A program made the translations under genes and the position numbers. A stretch of 8,274 bases of DNA from Candidatus Nealsonbacteria bacterium CG11_big_fil_rev_8_21_14_0_20_37_68. GTDB taxonomy: Bacteria > Patescibacteriota > Minisyncoccia > Minisyncoccales > GCA-002782225. Positions 1 through 4,678 of this stretch are shown piece after piece. The notes under the pieces are model-generated. The model did not search any database. It was not told where the DNA came from and saw only the letters and a list, made by a program, of their open reading frames with translations. The stretch lies in assembly GCA_002787295.1 (NCBI GenBank), contig PCWJ01000051.1, positions 1 to 8,274 of the forward strand, given 5' to 3'. Positions within the stretch are counted from its first letter, which is position 1. Each line of letters begins with the position of its first letter.

Positions 1-27
1 CGCGCAGGTATAAAAAATAAAAAATTT

Positions 28-933
28 ATGAAAATAACCAAAAAAATCATTGAGAATAAAGGAACAGAGAGGCTAAAAAGGGGTTTTGCCAAAATGCAAA
101 AAGGCGGAGTGATAATGGATGTTATTAATGTTGAGCAGGCAAAAATAGCTGAAAAAACTGGGGCAGTGGCGGTTATGGCTCTCGAAGCTGTGCCAGCCGA
201 TATCAGGGCAAAGGGTGGGGTAGCCAGAATGGCTGACCCTAAAAAAATCCAGGAAATAATGGAGGCAGTAACAATTCCGGTTATGGCTAAATGTCGAATT
301 GGCCATTTTGTTGAAGCCCAAATTCTCGAGGCTTTGGCCGTGGATATGATTGATGAAAGCGAGGTTTTGACCCCGGCCGATGAAGAAGACCATATTGATA
401 AAAGAAAGTTTGTTGTGCCCTTTATTTGCGGAGCAAGAAATCTTGGGGAAGCCCTGAGAAGAATAATTGAAGGGGCAGCAATGCTTAGAACAAAGGGAGA
501 ACCAGGAACCGGGAATGTTGTTGAAGCGGTGCGGCATATAAAATTGATAAATAGGGAGATATCGGTTTTAAAAAAAATGTCAGCGGTACAACTGATGAGA
601 AAAGCTAAAGAATATCGAGTCCCGCTTAAATTAGTTAAAGAAACAAGAAATTTGGGCAGGTTACCGGTGGTCAATTTTGCGGCCGGTGGTATAGCTACCC
701 CGGCTGATGCTGCCCTGATGATGCAAATGGGAGCGGATGGCATATTTGTTGGCTCAGGAATATTCAAGAGTTCAAACCCAGAAAAATATGCCAGAGCAAT
801 AGTTGAAGCAACTTTGCACTACGATGATCCAAAATTGATAGCCGAAGTTTCAAAAGATCTAGGAGAGGCAATGACCAGTTTGGATATCAAAAAATTATCA
901 AAGGATCAACTAATGCAAATTCGGAGTACATGA
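28..933 (+). CDS. pdxS: Pyridoxal 5'-phosphate synthase, PdxS subunit
   Basis: PdxS is the synthase subunit of the ribose-5-phosphate-dependent (DXP-independent) PLP pathway. It is a cytoplasmic TIM barrel that condenses ribose 5-phosphate, glyceraldehyde 3-phosphate and ammonia into PLP. The 301-residue product matches the family nearly end to end and is about 7 residues longer at the N-terminus than the Bacillus protein. By alignment from memory, the key residues are Asp31 (in GGVIMDVIN), Lys88 (in IPVMAKCRIGH) and Lys156 (in MLRTKGEPGTG), equivalent to Bacillus Asp24, Lys81 and Lys149. The phosphate-binding segments NFAAGGIATPADAA and GADGIFVGSGIFKS are intact. ATG 28 is the first in-frame ATG and has no clear Shine-Dalgarno site. 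The frame stays open to the left edge, so a longer N-terminus cannot be excluded. The stop overlaps the pdxT start (ATGA). Confidence 0.97.
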   Translation: MKITKKIIENKGTERLKRGFAKMQKGGVIMDVINVEQAKIAEKTGAVAVMALEAVPADIRAKGGVARMADPKKIQEIMEAVTIPVMAKCRIGHFVEAQILEALAVDMIDESEVLTPADEEDHIDKRKFVVPFICGARNLGEALRRIIEGAAMLRTKGEPGTGNVVEAVRHIKLINREISVLKKMSAVQLMRKAKEYRVPLKLVKETRNLGRLPVVNFAAGGIATPADAALMMQMGADGIFVGSGIFKSSNPEKYARAIVEATLHYDDPKLIAEVSKDLGEAMTSLDIKKLSKDQLMQIRST

Positions 934-1538
934 AGAAATTAAAAATAGGAGTTCTAGCTTTGCAGGGTGCGGTTTCTGAACATATCGAAGCTTTGGAAAA
1001 GGTAATGAACAAACTATATCTTAAGGGAAAAGTTATAACTGTCAAAAAGCCGGAAGACTTGAATGATATTGCGGGCTTAGTGATACCGGGAGGAGAGTCA
1101 ACAACCATAGATAGATTGATGGTTAAAACCGGAATTTGGGAGAGAATAATAATGCTGGCGAAAAAAGGATTGCCAATTTTGGGAACCTGCGCCGGAGCTA
1201 TTTTATTGGCAAAAAAAGGAGATAAACAGGTAGAACAAACTCGTACAATTTTGTTGAATTTGATGGAAATGAAAGTTTTGAGAAATGCTTATGGTAGACA
1301 GCTCAATTCTTTTGAGACTGATGTTAAAATACCGGAGATTGGTAATAAACTTTTTAGGGCAGTTTTTATTCGAGCGCCGGTTATAGAAAAAGTTTGGGGG
1401 AAAACCAAGGTTTGGGCTAAATACAAAAATAAAATAATTGGAGCAAAAAAGGGCAATGTTTTAGCTTTAACCTTTCATCCCGAATTAACCAATGATCTTA
1501 GAATCCATGAGTATTTTGTTAAAACAATCCTGCCCTAA
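930..1538 (+). CDS. pdxT: PLP synthase glutaminase subunit PdxT
   Basis: PdxT is a class I glutamine amidotransferase that hydrolyses glutamine and channels ammonia to PdxS. The 202 residues are of normal family length. Visible motifs are the N-terminal GVLALQGAVSEH, the oxyanion segment PGGEST (residues 53-58), the nucleophile Cys87 in GTCAGA, the family signature RNAYGRQ (118-124), and His183 and Glu185 in FHPEL, which complete the triad. The gene starts at an ATG that overlaps the pdxS stop by 4 bp, which implies translational coupling and matched amounts of the two subunits. A short GGAG lies only 3 bases before the ATG, so coupling is the more likely initiation route. All catalytic residues are present, so the pair should be functional. 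Confidence 0.96.
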   Translation: MKKLKIGVLALQGAVSEHIEALEKVMNKLYLKGKVITVKKPEDLNDIAGLVIPGGESTTIDRLMVKTGIWERIIMLAKKGLPILGTCAGAILLAKKGDKQVEQTRTILLNLMEMKVLRNAYGRQLNSFETDVKIPEIGNKLFRAVFIRAPVIEKVWGKTKVWAKYKNKIIGAKKGNVLALTFHPELTNDLRIHEYFVKTILP

Positions 1539-1586
1539 ATCGACTTTGTCGATCGGGCACCCGACAGTTCAACTACTGTCTAGGGT
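1531..1586 (+). other. Two back-to-back RNA hairpins between pdxT and the RluA gene
   Basis: The gap folds almost completely. Hairpin 1 spans 1531-1559. Its outer stem is TGCCC/GGGCA. After a small internal loop comes a perfect inner stem, ATCGAC/GTCGAT, closed by TTT. It includes the pdxT stop codon. Hairpin 2 spans 1559-1586: ACCC and GACAGT pair with ACTGTC and GGGT around a 6-base loop, with a 2-base TA bulge. No T run follows either stem, so neither is a canonical intrinsic terminator. The AGGG at 1582-1585 is the only Shine-Dalgarno-like site for the next gene and lies in the 3' arm of hairpin 2. The stems are seen directly; any role in controlling translation is inferred. Confidence 0.55.
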
Positions 1587-1595
1587 GAAATAATT

Positions 1596-2291
1596 ATGGA
1601 AATAATTTACGAAGATGATGATGTTTTGGTTGTTGATAAACCGGCTGGAATTGTCGTTTTCCCCGAAAACAAAATTAGCGAAAAAACCTTAATTGATTAT
1701 CTTTTCAAAATCTATCCTAATTTAAAAAACGTTGGTAAATCCCCCAGATACGGAATAGTTCATAGACTGGACAAGAATACCTCAGGAATTCTTCTGGTAG
1801 CAAAAAATAATAAAACCCTAAATTTTTTACAAAATCAATTTCAAACCGGAAAGGTGTTTAAAAAATATCTTGCCCTGGTAGTTGGCAACCTGAAACAGAA
1901 CCAAGGAATAATTGAAACCCTGATTGGTCGCTCACCAGGGGATAGAAGAAAACAAAAGGTTTATCTGCCCGGAGAACCCGATTCTCAAGAAAAAAGAAAG
2001 GCAGTTACTGAATATAAAGTATTGCAAAGGTTTGAAAATTATACTTTAATTGAGGTTGAACCAAAAACTGGTCGAAAACATCAAATCAGAACTCACCTTG
2101 CTTATCTTGGCCATCCAATTTCCGGAGACAAACTTTATGAATTTAAAGGACAAATTTGCCCTAAAGGATTAAAACGGCAGTTCCTCCACGCCAATTACTT
2201 AAAAATAGAATTACCTAGCGGAGAAATAAAAGCATTCGAGTCGGAATTACCCGAGGATTTAAGAAAAGGTGTATTGGAAATTAAAAATTAA
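1596..2291 (+). CDS. RluA-family RNA pseudouridine synthase
   Basis: This enzyme isomerises specific uridines of rRNA or tRNA to pseudouridine. The 231-residue product carries the RluA-family signature GIVHRLDKNTSG (residues 53-64), with Asp59 as the catalytic aspartate. Other family motifs are the N-terminal YEDDDVLVVDKPAG, GRKHQIRTHLAYLGHPI (159-175) and QFLHA (195-199). There is no S4 RNA-binding domain before the catalytic domain, so it is a catalytic-domain-only form resembling the RluA/RluC/RluD group. The target base cannot be read from sequence. An in-frame TAG at 1581 bounds the start, and ATG 1596 places the protein at the usual N-terminal motif. It follows pdxST on the same strand and precedes rplS by 20 bases, so it is probably in the same transcript. 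Confidence 0.93.
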   Translation: MEIIYEDDDVLVVDKPAGIVVFPENKISEKTLIDYLFKIYPNLKNVGKSPRYGIVHRLDKNTSGILLVAKNNKTLNFLQNQFQTGKVFKKYLALVVGNLKQNQGIIETLIGRSPGDRRKQKVYLPGEPDSQEKRKAVTEYKVLQRFENYTLIEVEPKTGRKHQIRTHLAYLGHPISGDKLYEFKGQICPKGLKRQFLHANYLKIELPSGEIKAFESELPEDLRKGVLEIKN

Positions 2292-2311
2292 AAATTGAAA
2301 ATTTTATAAAT

Positions 2312-2755
2312 ATGCCTACAAAATTTGAAACTTTTATAAAAACTCAATTAAAAACTGATTTACCCGACATTCGTCCCGGTGATACTGTTCGGGTTTATCA
2401 AAAAATAAAAGATTACTACCCGGGAGGCACTACACTCTCCACATCCTCCCGCGCCAAAGGCACGGGCCCCTCGAAAGACAGAGAAAGAATTCAGACTTTT
2501 GAGGGACAGGTTATATCGCGAAAACATGGGAAAGAAATAGGAGCCACGATTACGGTAAGAAAGACAATTTCCGGAATTGGAGTAGAAAAAATTCTTCCCC
2601 TTCACTCCCCTACCATAGAGAAGATAGAAATTTTAAAAAGGGGGAAAGTAAGAAGGGCAAAACTTTATTATTTAAGAAAAAGGGTTGGAAAAAAGGCAAG
2701 ATTAAAAAGAAAAGAAGAAAAATTGGAAAATAAAAATAGAAAAGACGAGGGGTAA
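2312..2755 (+). CDS. rplS: 50S ribosomal protein L19 with an internal insertion
   Basis: L19 is a large-subunit protein at the 30S-50S interface. Family landmarks are IRPGDTVRVYQ (residues 20-30), IQTFEGQVI (60-68), ATITVRK, GVEKILPLHSP and the highly conserved VRRAKLYYLRKRVGKKARLK near the C-terminus. The protein is 147 residues against about 115 in E. coli. Two differences explain this. One is a lysine-rich C-terminal tail. The other is an extra stretch of about 20 residues, roughly 35-54, rich in Gly, Ser and Thr, between the GDTVRVYQKIKD strand and the DRERIQTFEG strand. The 60 bases encoding that stretch (2414-2473) are about two-thirds GC, unlike the rest of the gene, and contain an inverted repeat. 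No Shine-Dalgarno site is visible before ATG 2312. Confidence 0.96.
   Translation: MPTKFETFIKTQLKTDLPDIRPGDTVRVYQKIKDYYPGGTTLSTSSRAKGTGPSKDRERIQTFEGQVISRKHGKEIGATITVRKTISGIGVEKILPLHSPTIEKIEILKRGKVRRAKLYYLRKRVGKKARLKRKEEKLENKNRKDEG
2414..2473 (+). repeat. GC-rich inverted-repeat insertion inside rplS
   Basis: This 60-base in-frame segment encodes residues 35-54 of L19 and has no counterpart in E. coli L19 when aligned by eye. I count 40 G or C in 60 bases, against a strongly AT-rich background. It contains a perfect 7-bp inverted repeat, CGGGAGG (2421-2427) and CCTCCCG (2445-2451), around a 17-base loop, and the palindrome GGGCCC (2464-2469). In-frame palindromic insertions inside essential genes are known in Rickettsia (RPE elements). 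Any analogy here is inference, since no second copy is visible in the window. Confidence 0.5.
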
Positions 2756-2765
2756 TCAGAAAAAC

Positions 2766-3455
2766 ATAGATTATCAAATAAAATGGACTCCTGAGTTTGC
2801 TTATGCGATTGGATTATTAACCACAGATGGCAATCTTTCTAAAGATGGAAGACATTTTGATTTTACTTCTAATGACGTTGAATTGGTGAAAACTTTTAAG
2901 AAATGCATGAATTTAACCAATGTAAAGATTGGAACGAAAACAAGTGGATCCACAAATAAAAGATACTCTCGTATTCAATTTAGCAATGTTAAGCTTTATA
3001 AAAAGCTTTTAAAAATAGGACTAATGCCTAATAAAAGCAGAAATATTAATGGGCTTAAAATTCCTAATAGATATTTTTTTGATTTTGTAAGGGGCTGCTT
3101 TGATGGTGATGGTACAATTTTCTCATATTGGGATCAAAGATGGCATAGTAGCTTTATGTTTTATATTTCATTTGCCTCGGGAAGCTTTAATTTCCTTCAA
3201 TGGTTACAAAAGAAAATTAAAACAAACTGCGGTTTAAATGGTTATATCGGAAAAAATGGGGATAATCGTAATTTTATTCTTAGATACGCAAAAAAAGAGT
3301 CTTTAGTTTTATTTAATAAAATGTTTCACTCTAAAAATATCCCTTTTCTAAAAAGAAAATATGAAAAAGCATTAAAGATCTTTCGAACTGATGAAAATCA
3401 TAACAGAAAAAATTTACCTGCGCGGGTGGTGAAACTGGCAAACACGCCACTTTGA
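2766..3455 (+). CDS. LAGLIDADG homing endonuclease-like frame without an ordinary start codon
   Basis: LAGLIDADG proteins are site-specific DNA endonucleases that spread their own genes. Two motifs are visible: AIGLLTTDG (residues 14-22 from the boundary used) and RGCFDGDG (109-116). The likely metal-binding acids are Asp21 and Asp115, as in single-chain two-motif enzymes. The frame is open from 2706 to 3455 but contains no ATG, GTG or TTG before TTG 2883. Starting at that TTG would delete the first motif, so it is unlikely to be the true start. I placed the left boundary at ATA 2766 for convenience: it lies 13 bases after a GAGGGG at the rplS end. Initiation could instead use another rare codon or a +1 shift from rplS. 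The gene lacks a stop before the tRNA, so the last 12 codons are tRNA-Leu sequence. No intron or intein context is visible. It may be free-standing and active, or decaying. Confidence 0.7.
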   Translation: MDYQIKWTPEFAYAIGLLTTDGNLSKDGRHFDFTSNDVELVKTFKKCMNLTNVKIGTKTSGSTNKRYSRIQFSNVKLYKKLLKIGLMPNKSRNINGLKIPNRYFFDFVRGCFDGDGTIFSYWDQRWHSSFMFYISFASGSFNFLQWLQKKIKTNCGLNGYIGKNGDNRNFILRYAKKESLVLFNKMFHSKNIPFLKRKYEKALKIFRTDENHNRKNLPARVVKLANTPL

Positions 3456-3503
3456 GGTGGTGGTGCCCGTAAAGGCTTGGAGGTTCAAATCCTCTCCCGC
3501 GCA
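3420..3503 (+). tRNA. tRNA-Leu (anticodon GAG)
   Basis: This is an 84-nt class II tRNA with a long variable arm. The acceptor stem GCGCGGG pairs with CCCGCGC (3496-3502), with discriminator A3503. The anticodon loop TTGAGGT has GAG at 3454-3456, which reads CUC and CUU leucine codons. The T loop TTCAAAT is normal. CCA is not encoded, so it must be added after transcription. The first 36 bases are also the 3' end of the endonuclease frame, whose TGA stop (3453-3455) takes two of its bases from the anticodon. It is the first tRNA of a four-gene + strand cluster. Confidence 0.95.
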
Positions 3504-3510
3504 CTAAATT

Positions 3511-3583
3511 GGACGGCTAGCTCAATGGTTAGAGCATCGCGTTTACATCGCGGGGGTTATAGGTTCGAATCCTGTGCCGTCCA
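3511..3583 (+). tRNA. tRNA-Val (anticodon TAC)
   Basis: The acceptor stem GGACGGC pairs with GCCGTCC (3576-3582), with discriminator A3583. The D arm contains AGCTCAATGGTTAGAGC. The anticodon stem TCGCG/CGCGG closes loop TTTACAT with TAC at 3544-3546. The T loop TTCGAAT is canonical. CCA is not encoded. It lies 7 bases after tRNA-Leu, so the cluster is probably processed from one precursor. Confidence 0.96.
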
Positions 3584-3586
3584 CTT

Positions 3587-3659
3587 GCCGCGGTAGCTCA
3601 GGTAGTAGAGCACAGCTCTGAAAAAGCTGGGGTCGCCAGTGCAAGTCTGGCCCGCGGCA
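3587..3659 (+). tRNA. tRNA-Phe (anticodon GAA), atypical T loop
   Basis: The acceptor stem GCCGCGG pairs perfectly with CCGCGGC (3652-3658), with discriminator A3659. The anticodon stem CAGCT/AGCTG closes loop CTGAAAA with GAA at 3620-3622. The T stem GCCAG/CTGGC closes a 7-base loop TGCAAGT. The second loop base, position 55, is G instead of the near-universal U that becomes pseudouridine. All stems are intact and the D loop keeps GG, so the gene looks functional. CCA is not encoded. Confidence 0.94.
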
Positions 3660-3666
3660 CAAAATT

Positions 3667-3704
3667 GCGGGAGTAGTTCAGTGACAGAAAGGCCCCCCAC
3701 TTTC
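3667..3704 (+). pseudogene. tRNA-Gly-like 5' fragment
   Basis: GCGGGAG, TA, then GTTCAGTGACAGAA reads as an acceptor 5' strand, positions 8-9 and a D arm. It closely resembles the 5' half of common bacterial tRNA-Gly genes. The D stem has lost a closing pair and the D loop has GA where GG is expected. After about 3690 no anticodon arm can be folded. The complete tRNA-Gly(GCC) begins at 3710. I read this as a truncated tRNA remnant. Its function, if any, is unknown. Confidence 0.45.
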
Positions 3705-3709
3705 AAAAT

Positions 3710-3781
3710 GCGGGTGTCGTATAACGGCTATTATACAACCTTGCCAAGGTTGAGAAGAGGGTTCGATTCCCTTCACCCGCT
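3710..3781 (+). tRNA. tRNA-Gly (anticodon GCC)
   Basis: The acceptor stem GCGGGTG pairs with CACCCGC (3774-3780), with discriminator T3781. The anticodon stem CAACC/GGTTG closes loop TTGCCAA with GCC at 3743-3745. The T loop is TTCGATT. CCA is not encoded. It is complete, in contrast to the tRNA-like pieces on both sides. A T run (3781-3785) follows directly. Confidence 0.95.
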
Positions 3782-3785
3782 TTTT

Positions 3786-3843
3786 CTCGATATAGGGCGG
3801 GGAGGTCACGGGCACGCATCCCGTCACCCGCTCCTTTATCGAG
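3786..3843. repeat. Long hairpin repeating the 3' end of tRNA-Gly
   Basis: CTCGATA (3786-3792) pairs with TATCGAG (3837-3843). Inside it, AGG pairs with CCT, GCGGG (3797-3801) with CCCGC (3827-3831), and ACGGG (3808-3812) with CCCGT (3820-3824) around a 7-base loop, CACGCAT. That makes about 20 pairs in all. The segment TCACCCGCT (3824-3832) exactly repeats the end of tRNA-Gly (3773-3781), and the inner stem-loop sits where a T arm would be, so the core looks like an acceptor/T-arm minihelix. No T run follows on either strand, so it is not a typical terminator. It may be a degenerate tRNA or an integration footprint; which is unclear. Confidence 0.5.
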
Positions 3844-3855
3844 TCTGCCGAAGGG

Positions 3856-3884
3856 TTGACACCCCCTTGTAAATAAGTTAAGAT
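3856..3884 (+). promoter_or_regulatory. Sigma-70-type promoter for the 3D-domain gene
   Basis: A perfect TTGACA -35 box (3856-3861) is followed after 17 bases by TAAGAT (3879-3884), a 4-of-6 match to the -10 consensus. Transcription would begin near 3890. The upstream ATG at 3883 lies inside the -10 box and would not be in the transcript. That supports ATG 3913 as the real start of the next gene. Confidence 0.6.
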
Positions 3885-3930
3885 GACAAAACCCCTAAAA
3901 AAGGGTTTTAAGATGACAATTCCCCTAAAA
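3880..3930 (+). repeat. 30-bp tandem duplication at the start of the 3D-domain gene
   Basis: A 21-base unit at 3880-3900, beginning AAGATGACAA and ending CCCCTAAAA, recurs at 3910-3930. The two copies differ only at two bases (AA against TT). The period is 30 bases. The duplication copies the ATG and the TAAGAT hexamer. Between the copies, AAAACCC and GGGTTTT form an inverted repeat. Confidence 0.75.
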
Positions 3931-4431
3931 TGCCCCAGATTTTTGGGGCAAAATACCTTAATTATCATCATAATTGTTGGGATTCTCTTTGGCCTTCCAG
4001 TAATACTAAAGGCTCCTCGGGTAGAAGCTGATTTGACCGAGATTTCTGTCCCAAAAAATTCAGGAGAGTTAGCCCTAATTGAAGGAAATAGTCTCTTGCC
4101 AATATCTAATCCAAATAATCCAGAAGAAAAGCCAATTCGAAGAATAATGGTAGTGGTAACTGGCTACTCCAGCACCGTAGACCAAACTGATTCAGATCCT
4201 TTTGTCACTGCGGCAGGAACCCTGGTTCGAGAAGGTATAGCGGCAAATAATTTCTGGCCATTTGGAACAAAAATAAAGATACCGGAATTATTTGGAGATA
4301 AAGTTTTTGTTGTTGAAGATAGAATGAGTTGGGAAAAAGGGAACTATCATATTGATATCTGGTTCCCTGACTATTGGCAGGCTTTAAATTTTGGAGCAAA
4401 ACAAACATATATCGAAATTTTAGAAAATTAA
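3913..4431 (+). CDS. Membrane-anchored 3D-domain protein
   Basis: The 172-residue product has a single hydrophobic segment at about 15-32 (a run of isoleucines, then VGILFGLPVIL) that should anchor it or act as an uncleaved signal. A low-complexity linker and a C-terminal double-psi beta-barrel 3D domain at about 78-168 follow. Three aspartates at the expected places are Asp95 (DPFVTAAG), Asp136 (VVEDRM) and Asp148 (HIDIW), with FGTKIKIPE between them. 3D domains occur in MltA-type lytic transglycosylases and resuscitation-like cell-wall proteins, so extracytoplasmic glycan binding or cleavage is likely; the exact activity is inferred. I chose ATG 3913 over ATG 3883 because AAGGG (3901-3905) lies 7 bases before it and the promoter's -10 box overlaps the upstream ATG. 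The gene ends just before a strong terminator. Confidence 0.85.
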   Translation: MTIPLKCPRFLGQNTLIIIIIVGILFGLPVILKAPRVEADLTEISVPKNSGELALIEGNSLLPISNPNNPEEKPIRRIMVVVTGYSSTVDQTDSDPFVTAAGTLVREGIAANNFWPFGTKIKIPELFGDKVFVVEDRMSWEKGNYHIDIWFPDYWQALNFGAKQTYIEILEN

Positions 4432-4450
4432 AAACCAAGAATCAAACAAT

Positions 4451-4486
4451 AAAAATCCCCCGCCAAATTTTGGCGGGGGATTTTTT
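4451..4486. terminator. Bidirectional intrinsic terminator
   Basis: AAAAATCCCCCGCCA (4451-4465) is perfectly complementary to TGGCGGGGGATTTTT (4471-4485). The loop is AATTT and one more T follows. The flanking A and T runs give a U tract whichever strand is read. It sits between the convergent 3D-domain gene (+) and the tRNA-Leu/tRNA-Cys pair (-) and should end both transcripts. Confidence 0.93.
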
Positions 4487-4487
4487 G

Positions 4488-4571
4488 TGGGCGAGGAGGG
4501 AGTCGAACCCTCACGGGTTATACACCCAACGGGTTTTAAGCCCGTCTTGTCTGCCATTCCAACACTCGCCC
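4488..4571 (-). tRNA. tRNA-Leu (anticodon TAA)
   Basis: Read on the - strand, the acceptor stem GGGCGAG pairs with CTCGCCC, with discriminator A (complement of 4488). The anticodon stem ACGGG/CCCGT closes loop CTTAAAA with TAA at 4538-4536. A long variable arm marks it as class II. The T loop TTCGACT is normal. CCA is not encoded. There is no intron in the anticodon loop, a site where group I introns occur in some bacteria. It is the last gene before the shared terminator. Confidence 0.95.
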
Positions 4572-4578
4572 GTTTTTG

Positions 4579-4649
4579 AGGCCTGGAGGAGACTTGCACT
4601 CCTGTAAACGGTTTTGCAGACCGCTCCCTAACTCCTTGGGTACCAGGCC
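4579..4649 (-). tRNA. tRNA-Cys (anticodon GCA), atypical T loop
   Basis: Read on the - strand, the acceptor stem GGCCTGG pairs with CCAGGCC, and the discriminator is T, the base expected for tRNA-Cys. Stem GCGGT/ACCGT closes loop CTGCAAA with GCA at 4617-4615. The T stem AGGAG/CTCCT closes TGCAAGT, the same G55-containing loop as in the tRNA-Phe of this window. CCA is not encoded. It lies 29 bases after the phosphoesterase stop and is probably cotranscribed with it. Confidence 0.93.
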
Positions 4650-4678
4650 ATAGTCACCACTAATACAATAATCGCTGT

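Noticed and set aside
73..537. - strand open frame opposite pdxS
   Set aside because: pdxS is clearly the coding strand; the opposite frame has Cys/His/Phe-rich shadow composition and no family signature.
2883..3455. Endonuclease starting at TTG 2883
   Set aside because: This start removes the first LAGLIDADG motif, which is clearly encoded in the same open frame upstream.
2883..3455. An intein or group I intron hosting the endonuclease
   Set aside because: L19 and tRNA-Leu are both complete on either side, and no splice motifs or intron core are visible.
3639..3872. Open frame across tRNA-Phe, tRNA-Gly and the hairpin
   Set aside because: Its peptide is translated tRNA sequence with no protein-like pattern.
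3883..3912. ATG 3883 as the start of the 3D-domain protein
   Set aside because: It lies in the -10 hexamer of the promoter, has no ribosome site and is the extra copy of a tandem duplication.
3678..3971. - strand open frame over tRNA-Gly and the 3D gene start
   Set aside because: It is antisense to a tRNA and a supported gene and shows no recognisable domain.
4374..4607. + strand open frame across the 3D gene end, the terminator and two tRNAs
   Set aside because: It overlaps the 3D gene in another frame and runs antisense to tRNA genes.
4650..4678. A dedicated promoter for tRNA-Cys on the - strand
   Set aside because: AT-rich hexamers are present but no convincing -35/-10 pair; cotranscription with nrnA is simpler.
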